A DNA stretch of 64,000 nucleotides. It comes from Mrakia gelida (lineage: Eukaryota > Basidiomycota > Tremellomycetes > Cystofilobasidiales > Mrakiaceae). Each line of letters starts with the position of its first letter. Position 1 is the first letter of the stretch. The notes beneath the pieces are model-generated. The model was not told the DNA's origin. It made no database searches and was given only the letters and a program-made list of their open reading frames with translations. Below, one piece after another: positions 1-12,356 of the stretch. The translations under genes and the position numbers were made by a program. The stretch spans positions 1,240,001 through 1,304,000 of the forward strand of contig BRON01000010.1 in the NCBI GenBank assembly GCA_024345305.1. Direction: 5' to 3'.

Positions 1-3000
1 CAAGTGGAGTCGAGTCTCGAGACGAAAGGCGACTCACGAATTCCCATCCACATCCACCAAATACTTGTACTTGTTCATCTCGTCCGCTCCTTGATGCTTA
101 TCGAACGGCAGTTCCTCCCTGGTGAGCCCGAAACCGTCGAATTCCGTCAGTTCGTTCGTTCGTCCCTCCTCTCCCTCTCCCTCCCTCTCTCCCAACGCAA
201 CCCCCACTCGCAAGCTCTTTATCACTCACATCATCTCCCTACACGTCCCCCCGGCTCCCTTCCCGTAGACATCCCCCTCCCCACCCTCACACTGGATCGC
301 TCGTCCCGTAAATTTCACGTCGAAGAACCACTTATTCCAACTTCCCAAATCGAGCCCTCCCTTCCCCTTCCCGTCGTTGGAGAGGACGTTCCTCTTCATT
401 GTCGTCCTCCCTGAGACGGGATCGATGAGCGGGGAGATGACCACGACCTCGGACGAGGGGTGAGAGGAGGAGTTGGAGTTGGTGAGAAGGGCGAGTCGCG
501 AGCGATGGGAGGAACGCCAGGGGTAGGCTGGGGTGTGGAAGATTCCGGTGGTGGCTCCTCGCTGGGAAGGAAGGAGGGGGGGGGGGAGGGTAAGTGAGGA
601 AATGAAGAAGGGAGGGGGAGGGAGGAAGGGAGCTAAGGGAGGAGGGGACAGAGGGAAAGGAACAAGACTCACCCAAACCATCCTCTCGTCGGTTTTCTTA
701 GCCCAAACGGGATCCTTCCCTCGTCCGTGAGCGAACTGATCGAGGGGAGCTGCGAGGATGTCGCCGCTGTGAGGGAGGAACGAAGTCGCGTCGCGTCATT
801 TCGTCGTTCGTCGTTCGCCTTCTTCTCCTTCCTTCCTTGCTCTCCCTCCTTTGTGCAAGCTTCGCCTCGAGGGATACAAGAACCAGAAAGGAGAATGGTG
901 CGCGGTACATACTTAGCAGTAGTCTTAGCAAACGAAAGCATCGGCAACAACAACGAGTGAGGTCTCGGATGAGACTCTCGGGTGTGAGGCTCGAGGTAGA
1001 TTCCTTGAAGGGAGAGGATGGCGGGGTTCCTGGATCGCATAACATACCACGCACGCACACCGCCAAAACAAAGCAGAGTCAGCTCGGTCTTCACTCCTTA
1101 CCTCCCTCCTTCGACTTCGTCTCAAAACGACGCGACGACTACGAAAGACTCACAAACAAACATCCTCCGCTCTGACACGATCGAAGATGAACGACTTGGA
1201 AGTTTGGCGAGTCACTGATCGTTTGTTCCACCACCCCAACACAAACACGCGAAAACAAAGGTCAGCTCGTCTCTCTCTTTTCGTGCACGTCGAAACGAAA
1301 GGAGTCGAAAGCGAACTCACCACTCTCCCCACCCTTCCCACAAACCCCTTCCCAATCCACATCGTTCACGTCCTCTTCCTCGCTCGCTTTCTCGTCGACT
1401 GCTCGCAAATACGAAACCAAACCCAAACGCAGCGAGCAGAAGGGTTAGCTTCGTTCGACGCGCTCCTTTCGTCTCGTCTCGCCTCGATTCGTTCAGATTC
1501 GTTGAGACTCACACCTCCCCTGCTCAGCCAACCTCCTGAGCTCCACCATTCCTTCGTGTAAGGGGAAGATAGAAGGTCCGTCGTGGAGGGAGAAGGTCAC
1601 TCTGCGCGAGAAGGGACGAGGTGAGTTCGCGGACGAGGAACGAAGTGAAGGAAGGGCGGGAAGGGGATGCCACGAACCGTAGATCAGGGAGATGGGAGAG
1701 GAAAGGTTTGATGAGTTTGACCTGTGAGGTGAGGGTCGGAGAGAGGTTTAAGTGGAGGAAGGGACGAGGATAGGGGAAGAGGGGAGGAGGGAGAGAGAGA
1801 GAGGAGGGGAGTGAAGAGGGACGAGACGAACCTGATCCACCGCTCTCGATTTCGTTCCAGGCCATTTATCCTCCCACCCAGGCTTGAGCTACAATCATCC
1901 GATCCGAACGACAGACAACGCATCGGTCAGCGAACCCTACAGAACGAAAGACTCGATCGTTCGTCTTCCTTCCCTCGACGCGCCTCTCTCCTCCCTCCTC
2001 TTTCCTTCATTACTTACCTCCAAACTAACATTCCCCTTCGCTCTCCCTCCCATCCCACCCTTCACCTTCGCCTGAATATCCAACACGAACGTCTCCTGGT
2101 ACTCCTCGACCATCTTGGCTCTTCGGACGAGCTCGGTGGGAGGGAGGGCGTGGTAGGGCGTGAGGGTCGATTGGAGGAGGGGGTGATAGGTTGATGGAAG
2201 GCTGAGAACAGGGCGGAACGAGCAGAAGAGTTAGAGTTGTGTGGATGAACGGGCTGGGGAACAGGACGAACAGGACTTTGTGTTTCTTGGTGAAGGCGAA
2301 CCTGAGGAGATGGAGATGAAGGGAGGGAGGGAGAGGTGAGCTCGAAGGAAGAGAGAGGGAGCTGGTCAAGCAGGAGGGACGTACCAGTGATCGAATCCCT
2401 CTACAAAGAAGCCAAGATCAGAACAAACCCATCTCGTCAGCCCTGTAAGCTCAACGAAACACGCAGAGGTTAAGCGAGCTCTCCAACTCACTCGGAGGTC
2501 GTCGATTCCATCTCGCCTCGTACTCCGCTACCGCCTCCCTTCGAACCCACCCACACAAGACCCGCAATCTTATCAGCTCGGCTCCGACTTTGTCCATTCC
2601 CCCTACACCCAACCCGCTATCTTCCACTCACTCTAAGCTTTGACTCTCCCTCCCAACCAAAGCCTGCCACTTCCTCTCCGCCTGCTTCAACAGCAGCACG
2701 ATCGGATGCTCCCCTCCCTCCCCCTGCCCTCCTGCATCAAACTCAACTTCCCCACTCCTCTCAAACCTAGCTCCAGCTTTCCCTCCTCCCCCGTTCCCAC
2801 TCCCTTGCCCAACAGGCGTCCCTCTATACCCCCCTTGCTTCCTAAGCCGATGGATCGTCTCCCAATACGCTTCCACGGGGCTCACGAACTCGCACTTGCC
2901 CAATCGATCCTGCTGAGCCCAGGAGTCCTCTGTGACGCGTGAGTGGAAGCCGTGGAGGATGAAGAGGAGAATGGAGAGGAACAGGAGGAGGAAGAACGTG

Positions 3001-3176
3001 AGGAGGAGTTGACGGCGGCGGGGGAGGGGGAGGAGGGAGTCGAGGGAGCGAGAGAGGGAGGAAGGAGGGGGGTGAGAGCGTGAGGAGGTTGGGGAGTTGG
3101 AGGAGGAGGGGACTCGGGAGTAGGAGGAGGAGGAGGAACGGAGAGGGAGGAGAGGGATGATTGGGAGCCTCTTCAT
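1..3176 (-). CDS. GT90 (CAP10-like) glycosyltransferase, 3' part cut by window edge
   Basis: Type II Golgi-type glycosyltransferase of family GT90, the family of Cryptococcus Cap10 and beta-1,2-xylosyltransferase Cxt1. I chose the ATG at 3176 because it is followed by a Ser-rich cytoplasmic tail and one membrane anchor (LLLTFFLLLFLSILLFI, about residues 48-64). Splicing of about ten short introns joins family landmarks in order: a stem ending in an RKW-like segment, RPP..GFDHWY near 2420-2400, ELVRRAKMVEEYQETFVLDI near 2110, LIKPFLSHLPDLR then VTFSLHDGPSIFPLHEG near 1730-1560, an FAKTTAKSDILAAPLDQF-like segment around 960-720, and RGATTGIF..SSHRSRLALL near 560-480, the putative donor-binding loop. 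The last exon visible ends at about position 12 with a splice donor, so the C-terminus lies outside the window. It is divergent from the Sld7-like gene. Family call is firm; sugar and acceptor cannot be told from the sequence. Confidence 0.85.
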
Positions 3177-3994
3177 CGTCCTGGAGAAGGGAAGAAGGGG
3201 AGGAGGGAGTGGGTTCAAGCGAGAAGGGAGGAAGGAGGAAGGGAAGGAAACGTGAGCTCGCGATTTCGCATGAGCTTGGATTCGGGGAGCGCTCTTGACG
3301 ACCAGCGCTGTGGAAAATCTTCTGGGCCATCTCATCAGGGGTCGAGCCGATGACTTGGAAGCCATCTCAAGGCGAACAGATTCGAAGAGAGAGTTGATTT
3401 TCGCGAGGCTGGAGCGAAACGGAGAGCTCGTCGTCAAGCTATCAAAGCGAGCTGCTAAAGCAGGTTCTCAAAACGCCAAATCAAGGCATCGCTTCACTCA
3501 TCCTCCGAGGGGTGGGGCTACGGCTTCCTCGTGAAGAAGGGGGAAGTAGCGGGACGGACGGAACGACGCGTCGCTCGCCCGTCGCGAATCGTATTTCGGG
3601 ACTTTTGCACTTCCTTCGCGCTCTGAAAAAAGCTGGCTCACAGTGTATGAGCTAGCTGAGAGACTTCAAGTTGGGTCAAAAAGCTTTCTCGTCCTTTCGA
3701 AATCTCCAGAAAGAGCTCACACACGGGGATGGTCGCGTCGTCGTCAAGGCGCGAGCGATCTCTCGTGCAAGTTCTCAACTCAGATCGTCAGAATCGCTGG
3801 AAAAGCTGCAAACCGGGCCAGATTCAGACTCTCGAGCCCCACGACCTAAAAAAAAAAGCTTAGACAGACGCGTAACGCTGCCCTCGGAACGATGAGCTCG
3901 ACGACTTGAATTCGATGAGCTCGACGCTCTCCTTCCCTCTCCTCCAACTCCTTCAGCCCACTTCTCCCCTATTCCCTCCTCAGCACCTCGGGCA
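3177..3994. other. intergenic, divergent promoter region
   Basis: Region between two divergently transcribed genes. No conserved ORF or RNA gene seen. An ATG in frame with the GT90 gene lies upstream at 3437, but the residues it would add look unlike a protein domain. Confidence 0.4.
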
Positions 3995-6651
3995 ATGATC
4001 TCCCAAACCACCACTCCCGCCCGAGCTCTCGCATCCGCTGGAGGAGCTGGAGGTTCTGGCCCGCTGAGTTCTTCGCGAGGAGGCGGTCGAGGAGGGAAGG
4101 GAGGAGCTGGCGGGGTGAGGTTGCTTTGGAGAGGCGCGTTCGAGTTCGGAGAGGGGGTCGTTTTGGATGGTCAGTCTTCTAAGGATATATAGATTCAAGG
4201 ATGGAGAGGCTGTGGGAGGGATGCTGGAGATCGAGGAGGTGGTGGAGAGGAGGGAAAGGGACGAAGAGACGTTGCGATGTTGACCTTCACCTTTCCTTCC
4301 CTTCCTCAGGAATTGCCTTCATCTCGCACCTCTCCTTCCCTTCAGCGACACCCTCTTCCTCGACAGCCAAGCTAGCAGGTCACTCTTCAGCTTCCCCTAT
4401 CTTTCCACCTCGAGGTTCGACGGCTACGACTCCCACGACGAGCTCCTTCCTCCCTTCCACCTCGACCTCTTCAGCTCCACCTCCTTCGACTTCAAAGACG
4501 CAACACCTCGATCCTCCAGCGACGCTCACCACCAAACCCAAACCGAAACGAGCAGTCCTCTTCTCCTCAGGGATCGAATCAGCTCAGTCTCCAAGCTCAC
4601 AGCACCAACCAACGGAAGGAGGAACAGCCTCGACGGCAGGAGCGAACAACACTCCCAAAGGTTCGTCGTCTCTCCTTCCCATCTTCTCTACCTCTCTCTC
4701 TCTCGTCCCCCAAACTCACTCTCCTTCCTTTCCCTCCCCCAACGCAGCCCCCTCCCAGTTCTTCTCCACCTCCACCATCCCCTCCCCTTCACCCTTCCCT
4801 CTCACCTCCGAAACGGACCTCCTCCTCTCCCTCGCGCTCGAATCCCTCAAGGGAAGACCGTCCATTCGCTATCGAGGGCTCGTCAGGATCGGGCTCGCGG
4901 AGGAGGAGAAGGGTGTCAGTGTTGGGGAGAAGGTGGAGGGAAGTGTTGAGGGTGAGGGTGGGGTTAGGCTGTGAGTTTTCAGGATTCTTTGGCAGCGACT
5001 CAGAGGGACGCGTCGCGTCGAACTCTTTCTTTCCTTCCTTCGGGTCTTCTCGCGGCCTGTCCTTCTTTCTTTCTTTGCCAAACTGATCGATTTTCTCTTT
5101 CTTTTGGTTTTCGCGCTCGTTCGTTCGTTCGTTCTCATAGGTACACCGACCCCCGCTGCCCTCTCGTACTCAACTTCCTCCGTCGTCAACTCCTCTCGTC
5201 GTCCTCCCACTCCCACTCCCACTCCTCCCACACTCCTCTGGACTCCACCGGTCGCACAACTCACGGGATCCTGATTGGTCTAGGAGACGAGTCTGTCGGT
5301 TCGTTTCCCCTTCTCTCCTTCCTCCCTCTCTCCTTTTATATCCCTCCTCCTTCACCCCAAGCCCAACTCACCCTCTCCCCTTCTCCCCTCCCACAGAATC
5401 CTCAAACCTAATCATCTACGCCCTTTCCCTTTCCCACTCCCACCCCCCTTCCACCACCACCACCACCACCCAACCCCTAACCCTCCACCTGGGGCGGTAC
5501 CACCCTTCCCCACCCACCCCTCTCGCATCGAGGCCAAGGCCAGACGACCCAGCTCCGAGGAGACCTCCGTTCGCGGCCGCGAGGAGTATGTCGTTTGGGA
5601 GGGATAAGGAGATGGAGAGGGAGAAGAGGAAGCTTGCTGCTTCCGCCGCTGCTGGAGGGGGTGCTGGTGGAGGGCAGGGAGGGGAGAGCAAGAACAAGAG
5701 GGTGAAGCCGAACGAGAGGAAGGACGCGGGCAGGGGAGAGAAGAGGAGGAGTGGGACGAGGGAGCTTTCGGAAACGAGCGCAGGAGTGGATACGGTGGTG
5801 GAGAACGAGGAGATGGAGGAAGAACGAGACGTCTTTGGCTCGCGTTCCCAGTCCTCCAAATCCACCTCCGCTGGACCGTCCGAGGCGAGGAAGAGGACGA
5901 CTTCCTCCGTCGGTCTGGGTGGGAGTGCGAGTGTGAGCGTGAGCGTGAAGGAGGAGGTGGAGGATGTGGAGGAGGTTTCTGGGCTGGGAGGTGGTGGTGA
6001 GGTGGAGAAGGTTGGAGGTGGAAAGGGAAAGGAGAGGGAGGTGGTGAACGACGCGAAGGAGAAGGACGGTGGAGCGGCTGTGACGGCTAGTGGAGGTGTT
6101 GGTGGAGGGAGGAAGAAACCTACGCATCAGGAGACTCATAATAAAGCTGTACGTTGTCTGTTCCGTTCTGAGGGGTGGGAGGAAGAGGGCGGAGGGAAAG
6201 GAAGAGGTGAGGGAGGAAGTCGCGTCGATCGAAGCTGACTCGTTTTCGTTTTCGTTTCGTTCGGATTGGGGGATTTATAGCACATCAAAACCGCCGCGAT
6301 CCAAGCTCTTCTGGAAAGGGAGATCACGAAGGACGATCCTGAGTTCAAGGAGTTGTGGAATTGGGTGGTGAGAGGATCGGGGTTCGCTTTGGTGAGTTGG
6401 CGTCTCCCCCCCTTCTTGTCTCGGGTTCGCTCGCCTCGCTCGCTCGCGAATCCTTCCATCCTCTGCCTCGGCTGGTTTAAGGAGGGGAAGGAGAAGCGAG
6501 AATTGCTCGACCGTTTACTGACCTTCCTTCCGGTCTGTTTCGTTTCGCGAACCAGAGAAACCACATGAGCACCAAGATCATCACGGCTCTGGAGGTTCAG
6601 AGGGTCGTGGGAGCTCATTTGGAGTTGTATTTGCCTGCTGAGAGAGCTTAG
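3995..6651 (+). CDS. Sld7-like DNA replication initiation regulator
   Basis: Six exons fit in phase: 3995-4169, 4310-4970, 5141-5298, 5397-6148, 6281-6391 and 6556-6651. A further in-frame 87-nt stretch (4661-4747) has GT..AG ends and may be retained or spliced. The first exon ends in VRLLWRGAFEFGEGVVLDG, and LLLSLALESLKGRPSIRYRG follows near 4830, both as I recall from the N-terminal half of basidiomycete Sld7-type proteins. The middle is a low-complexity charged linker with basic patches. The C-terminus (HIKTAAIQALLE..LWNWVVRGSGFALRNHM..VQRVVGAHLELYL) looks like the helical Sld7 C-terminal domain. In yeast, Sld7 binds Sld3 and tunes origin firing with Cdc45. Assignment is from recalled motifs, without alignment. 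Confidence 0.6.
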
Positions 6652-7014
6652 GAGGGATCTACTGCCTCGGTGAGTATGGGAGTCGTGGTTGTTGCGAAGG
6701 AAGGGAGGGAGGGAAGACGCGACACTCGAGGCTGACTTTGCTCTTCCCTCCTCGTCACTCGCTCGTTCCCAGATACTGTACTGTCTCGAGCATCTCTCCT
6801 TCGCTCGATTGCTCTCGGCGTAGTTGTGTAGCAACAACTGTATTCGATAGATATGTTTTGAACGATCTCGCTCGATTCGACTCGACCTCGACGCACGCGC
6901 ACCACTCGACATCAACCCAACGAGACACGAAACGAACCGAGCCCACGAACGTCTATAAGAAACCCAACCACCTCCCCATCCCGCCCTCAACAAGCCCTTC
7001 TCGACGACCTCTCC
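6652..7014. other. intergenic, convergent 3' ends
   Basis: Space between the Sld7-like gene and the convergent MFS gene. Nothing recognisable beyond presumed 3' UTRs. Confidence 0.4.
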
Positions 7015-9910
7015 TTACGCACTCCCCTCCTCCTCGTCCGTCGAAGCAGCGACAGGTTTGGCGTCGACCGTCTCCGGAAGATGGTGCTCCTGGATGGGTA
7101 GCATCGAGAGGAACATGAAGAAGGCTCCGACCTGCCACGGCAAGGAAGAGATCGGTCAGCTCGACGCAACGACGAGCGAGCAAGGAACCGAAAGGGGGAC
7201 GAGGGACGCACGACCTGAATGAAGTAGACGGTTCGAAGAGCCAAAGCCCAGGAGTCGGTGGCCTTCTCTTGAAGATCGGGAGGGAGAGTATGCATGTAAG
7301 CTGTTGAGTCGAGGATGTTTTTGATGATCTGGTGCGAGGGAGGCGGGGCGAGGCGAAAGAAGGTTAGCTCGACGCGTTCGATTCGAAGGAAGACGAGAGG
7401 GAAAGATACGAACCTTATCAGCCTTGTGTCCAATGATTCGAGCTCGGAGGTTCTTCTCGAGGATAGACTGGGTGAGGGTGCTGGAGAGGGAGACTCCGAG
7501 AACTTGACCGGCGGTTCGGAAGAGATACGAGACTGGGAGTGGGAAAGGGAAGTCAGCGCCGAAGAGTGGAAGATCGAGCGAGACGCTGATGACGAAACTG
7601 CGTACCTCCAGTGGCGACGGCGATGTGCTCTCGGTCGACGGCCGAGATGAGAGCGATGAGACTCGTGGTTAGAGTGACGGCGAATCCGAACCCCTGAAGT
7701 GAGACGCGTCGAGTCAGCAACGACGAGAAAAACGCAAGTCCAAGACTGAACGAGGTCAAGAGCTCACTGAAGGAGCCATCGAGAGGTAGAGAAGCCATTC
7801 GGGAGACGTCTTGGACCTGTGAAGGGGAGACGGAGTGTCAGTGAGGTTCTACGACAAGAAATGTTCGCTAGTCGACTCAACGCCAAAACGTACCAGGTCG
7901 TGAGGCAGACGTTCGCGAAGATGACCAGGAGCGCTCCGATCGTCTGAAGCTTCCAGTATCGGCCGGTATGACGCATGTACCAGCCAGCGAAGAGCGAGCC
8001 GGAGGCAATACAGATCGAGTTGGGGATGAGGTGAGCTCCAGCCGACCCTGCCGATGAGAGACGGACAGCGGTGAAGAAGAGGGGAACGTTGTAGAGCTAT
8101 GTGTACGGGGGTGAATGAGAAGGAGCGTCCGGTTGGGTCAGTGGAAGAGAAAGAGGAAGGAAAAGGGAAATGAAAGAGGGAGAGACGCGTACCATCGAGA
8201 ACGAGATAAACGAAAGGATGAAGTTGGACTGCAGAGCGAGGAGTCAGGTCAGCACTCCGCTGTGCGTTGGCGAGGGAAGAATGAGGAGGATGTTCTCACC
8301 AGAGCGACGAAGGCAGGAGTTCGCTGCAAAGAATGAGACGAGATGAAGAGTTCAGAAGTCGGTTCACGTTCGCGAAGTCGGAAGGTCGAACGACTGACCT
8401 GCTTCAGCATCGAGAAGGGAAGGACAGGCTCGACAGCCACGAAGATCTCTACGAGTACGAAGAGGATTGTGAAGGCACCACTGCAGATGCAAAGAGAGAG
8501 AGAGGTGAAGACGCGTCAGGTCTCGTTTCTCCTCGGGAAACGACGCGAACGACTAACCTCGCAGCGAGCAAACCCCAGACCCTAGGCTCTCCCCACGCAG
8601 CGTTCTGGGTAGTCTTCAAGCTCATTCCCAGGAGGAGGCATCCGATCGATCCGACGAGAGTGAGGGAACCGAGGTAATCGATTCGAGCGAGCTTTTGTCG
8701 GTGCGAGAAGGTCTCAGAGGTGAAGGACGCAGGCTCTCGGATCTTGAGCCAAAGGATGAAGAGAGATCCGATGAGGAGAGGCGACTGCATGAGGAAGGCG
8801 ACTCGCCTGAGATGAAGGAAACGAGGGAGGATCAGCTCTCGGTGCGAAAGGCGAAGATTGAACGAACGCGAACTCACCATCCGACCGTGTCCGCCAACCA
8901 ACCTCCCAGAGGACCTCCAACTCCAGCTCCCAATCCGAAGAGGAGGTTGGTGACTAAGAGAGAAAGACGAGATGCTCGAACGGATCAGTTTTGATCTTGT
9001 GGAGGGGCCAAATGGAAGCGAGCGAGAGGATTTGAGGAAGCTCACATCCTTGGTACAATCCTCTTTGTTTGAGAGGGATGATGTCGGAGACAATGACACT
9101 TCCGACGACGGCCATTCCTCCACCTCCCATACCGGCGAAAGCTCGAGCAGCGATGAGTTGATTCCTGAGGGATTTGACCGAAAGAGGCAAGGGATGATCA
9201 GCTCGACGTTCGCCCTCCCTCCTGGGTCAAGCGCTCTTGATCGAAGGACTTACATGGACTGAGCGAGACCACAGCAGATGGTACCTGCTCCAAAGAGGCC
9301 TCCAGCGAGAAGAGATGCTCCTCGTCGACCGATGATACCGCAGAGTCGACCGCTGAATGGGGGAATCAACGAGGTCAGCAGCCGAAGAGCGAGAGTCGGA
9401 CGACCTCGACCCTCCTTCTTCCGTTCGTCTTCAACTCACTATAGAGGGGTGAAGCAGCAGACACTGAGAAGATAAGATGTTCCAATCCATGAGGAGAGCT
9501 GCATAGCCTCGAAGGACGATCCTATCGAGGAGACGAGGGTAGCCTGAGAAGTCAAACGAGAAAGGTGAGCTTCGTTCGCTTCCTTCTTTCTCTCCGAGCT
9601 CTCCCACGAAAGGATAGAGCGAGCGACGTACGACGATAGTAGAGTCCAGAGAAGCAATGAAAGTGAGAGTCCATAGTCCCGCTGTCAATCGAGGCGATAA
9701 ACGAAGAGGGGGAAGGTCAGAACGAGCTTGAAGCTCGAGAGATAGGAAGTCGGAGGGAAGGAGAGAGGACGACGAACTCATGAGCCATCGGAAGTCCGCC
9801 GTGCTCATCCCATTCTTCTCTCCGAGCTCAGTCTTGGGGAGAACGACTCCAGGAGGAGAAGGAGCTTCGTCTGTTGTAGGAGCAAGGAGAGGAGAGCGTT
9901 CTGTCGACAT
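7015..9910 (-). CDS. MFS transporter, DHA2/vacuolar amino-acid (Vba/Fnx1) type
   Basis: Multi-exon major facilitator of the 14-helix drug:H+ antiporter-2 group that includes yeast Vba1-3 and fission yeast Fnx1, which load basic amino acids into the vacuole. The start at 9910 gives an N-terminus with an acidic dileucine-like region (ERSPLLAP), common in vacuolar members. Helix 1 carries WTLTFIASLDSTIV (the ALDxTIV signature), followed by SFEAMQLSSWIGTSYLLS, GRLCGIIGRRG (loop 2-3 motif A), AARAFAGMGGGGMAVVGSVIVSDIIP and a GAGVGGPLGGWL motif C. The last exon ends PIQEHHLPETVDAK plus a short acidic tail, stop at 7015-7017. Many of its introns contain the ACGCGTC motif. Substrate is inferred from family only. 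Confidence 0.85.
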
Positions 9911-10309
9911 GATGGTTTGAGGAGAAGCGAGATTGGAGGTTGGGTCGCCGGGCTCAGTGGAAATCGATGTTCGGTGAGCGCCGAGGAGACTCGATTTTCG
10001 TAGGATTTTCGTGCAGACCTTCGTTATAGCCCACTTTGTGCATGTGAGACGTATAGACTTGATGTTTCAGGTCTACGAAGCTGTTGGGAGATAGAGGGAG
10101 GGCTGAGGAAGGCGAGAAGAGAGACGAGTAGGTTTCGACCTTCGAGACGCGTCGAGCGAGAGAGGGCGTCGTGGACGAGAGACTGAGGGAGACATAGGAA
10201 AGGACTGAGCTCTTCGAGGACCACGCCGTCAAGCGAGCTCTGGAAGACCTTTGCCGACCTCGTTGACCTCAGAACGAGACGATCAAAAGAAAGGCGGGGA
10301 GAGAAACAC
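9911..10309. other. intergenic, upstream of MFS gene
   Basis: Presumed promoter of the MFS gene, followed by sequence outside the inverted repeat. No gene seen. Confidence 0.35.
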
Positions 10310-10396
10310 TCCAGCTTCGATTGGCAACGCGTCTCGTTCCAAAAGAACGAAACCTTCTCTCGCTGGGAGGGGAGGGCAGCAAAAATAAGAACCTTT

Positions 10397-10481
10397 AGAT
10401 CATGGCCGGGATCGAACCGACGATTGCTTGATATCAATGAATAATCGAAGTCAAGAGTCAAAACCACTAGACCGCACGACC
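10397..10481 (-). tRNA. tRNA-Arg (anticodon UCG) with intron, copy 1
   Basis: Cloverleaf by eye: acceptor GGTCGTG pairs with CATGATC (GU wobbles allowed), the D-arm has a GTC/GAC stem, anticodon stem CTTGA/TCAAG, T-arm GTCGG-TTCGATC-CCGGC. The anticodon loop plus insert is 19 nt: loop CT-TCG-A-A and a 12-nt intron after position 37, where nuclear tRNA introns sit. Anticodon TCG decodes CGA. Position 8 is C rather than the usual T. Identical to copy 2 except for one intron base. Confidence 0.85.
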
Positions 10482-11878
10482 AGTGTGTTTTGATGAACGC
10501 AATCCACCATTTTCGGTACAGGAGGTTGGAGCAGGAACTCGGCTGGTGTAGACATATCTTCGAGAAGTCGAAGTACGGATCTTTCTTCCTCTTGAGCCAC
10601 GGAACGCTCTCGGGGGCCTGGAGGTATCGGGAGCGGCTTCTTCGTCTCGTCTTCGACGCGTCGCTTTCCCTTCGCTCTCGATCTTCCTCCTCTTGGCTCG
10701 TTTGCTTGATCTCATCCGCGCGCCCAGGATCCTTCACTCTCGCACCTACTATGAGACCTGCTCACCTTGTTACCCTTGACGCTCTGAAGGGAAGATGATG
10801 AAGGACTTCAGATTAAGGTTTGATGCGGCGAGTCGATATCTCGTTTGCTCTCCGTTGATCCAGAGCGCTCTCACGGTCACCTGCTCACGCTCTCTCTGTG
10901 TCTTCTTTCCGTCAAAGACAGAGTGTACTGACATCCGTCCAGGGAGAGACATTCGCTACTGATGCCTGTGCTCGTGCAGAAGCCAAAGGACGCGTTGATC
11001 ATGCTTCGACTCGAGTCCTCGACGCGTCTCGCTTTTCCTTTCCTTGCTTCTCCTCTCGCATCCTTCGTTCCGTCCATAGTACATGTAGTCCGGAGAGGAG
11101 GGCTCGTCCTACGTCTCGGCACTGTTGCACATCGACTCTACCATGGATCTTCAAAACAAGAGCGCCCTTTCAACTGCTCCATGAGACGACCGAAACGAGA
11201 CGCGTCGCCCTTTTTCCTGGCTTCACCGCTTCTCCTCTATTCAATCCTAGCTAACCCTGAGACTGCACGGGACGAACTTCATGATTGACTACTTTGCACG
11301 TCCGAGCTACTTGAGTCCACGGAACCTGCGTCCAGAGAAGCAAGTCGTACACGTCGTTTTCAGCCGTCATCTACAAGACTCGCTCTGCTTTAAGTCCTCT
11401 TTCCTCATCCACACCGCAACAGCTCTGATATTTGACTGATCTTGATCACAACCGCCGACTGAGTCAGAGGCGGTAAAGGTGCGCAAAACGGAGAAAGGCG
11501 AGTCGAGCTCGTTTCGGCCAAAGTATCGCCGTTGGGATCCTCGACCCTTCCCTCGAGCGTCTTGTCTCCTTCGTCACCACATACTGGAATTCAGCTATGC
11601 GAGTTAGCTATCGCTCTACTCCGCGCTAAAACGACGTCCAGAAGACTCGATTCAGCAAACGTCGAGCGAGAAAACGACAAACCTCGCTCAGTGAGACGCG
11701 TCGACCTCCGTCTCTCCTCTTCGCCCCAGCGTCAAATCGATCTTCCTCCCATCGTGTCATCCACTCAGACACGACCGAACAAAGACCTCTCCTGCTCGGC
11801 AGCAAAAACACCCGCCAGCAAGCCCAAACAAACGACTCCAAAAAGAAGGAGCCGCGCTCGCGAGAACGGCAAAAGAAA

Positions 11879-11961
11879 TGAGTGAAGCGTGACTCGAACA
11901 CGCGTCTCAAGAAATTCTCATAAATGGAAATCTTGAATAATAACCCCTATACGATCCACCC
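11879..11961 (-). tRNA. tRNA-Gly (anticodon UCC) with intron, copy 1
   Basis: Acceptor GGGTGGA pairs with TTCACTC, discriminator A; anticodon stem CAAGA/TCTTG; T-arm GCGTG-TTCGAGT-CACGC. The 18-nt loop reads as TT-TCC-A-T with an 11-nt intron after position 37. Anticodon TCC gives Gly; yeast tRNA-Gly(UCC) also starts GGGCGG. The T-stem and variable loop include an ACGCGT. Differs from copy 2 by one base in the intron. Confidence 0.8.
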
Positions 11962-11990
11962 TTTGATGAGAGTGATTCAGAGTCAGTGAC

Positions 11991-12356
11991 TTAGTCTATT
12001 GTGCGAGAAATCAGGGCGTTTCAGCCGGCGACAGTGCTGCTTCCCTCTGCGCTGCTCTGGGACCGGACGAGGCCGAGCGGTCCATGACAGTTCGAAGTTC
12101 TACGCGAGCCGAGCCTACTTTCGTACGAGTGAGAAGGCGTGAGAGACAGATCTTTGAGACCTGGTTCAAGACTCCTCGCGTCTTGACTTGAGTCGACTCG
12201 CTTCACATCTCCTTTCGTCTCGTCTCTCGACGCGCACGATGAAGAGCAACGTCATACTCGCACTAGTACGCCAACACGACCACCGAAGAAGTCTCCTCCA
12301 GCTCCCCGTCGTTCTCTACGCCCGCGACTCCCCGTCCCTCCCTCCACTCCTCGAGC
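11991..12356. other. intergenic, no gene seen
   Basis: Unique sequence between the repeat arm and the 3' end of the Tic20-like gene. No supported ORF. Confidence 0.35.

Larger units (their letters stand above)
10310..11990. repeat. inverted repeat IR1, left arm
   Basis: Read on the minus strand, this arm matches 26000-27665 read on the plus strand. It starts with a tRNA-Gly gene, then about 1.4 kb of diverged but alignable sequence (for example the block at 10640-10700 containing CGACGCGTCG), then a tRNA-Arg gene and a further 80-90 nt of near-identical flank. tRNAs and their immediate flanks are almost identical between arms, while the middle has many substitutions and indels. Small ORFs in the middle (such as the minus-strand one ending near 10500) are not conserved in frame, so I regard the middle as non-coding. 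Confidence 0.85.

Noticed and set aside
4201..4974. ATG at 4201 as start of the Sld7-like gene
   Set aside because: It lies within intron 1. The model from 3995 splices in phase and restores the RLLWRGA..LDG motif.
5477..6139. Minus-strand 220-codon ORF
   Set aside because: Antisense to exon 4 of the Sld7-like gene. Its composition is Leu/Pro/His-rich with no motif.
10482..11878. Possible small protein genes inside the IR1 arms
   Set aside because: ORFs in the two arms do not keep a common frame, and substitutions fall evenly over codon positions as far as I can see.
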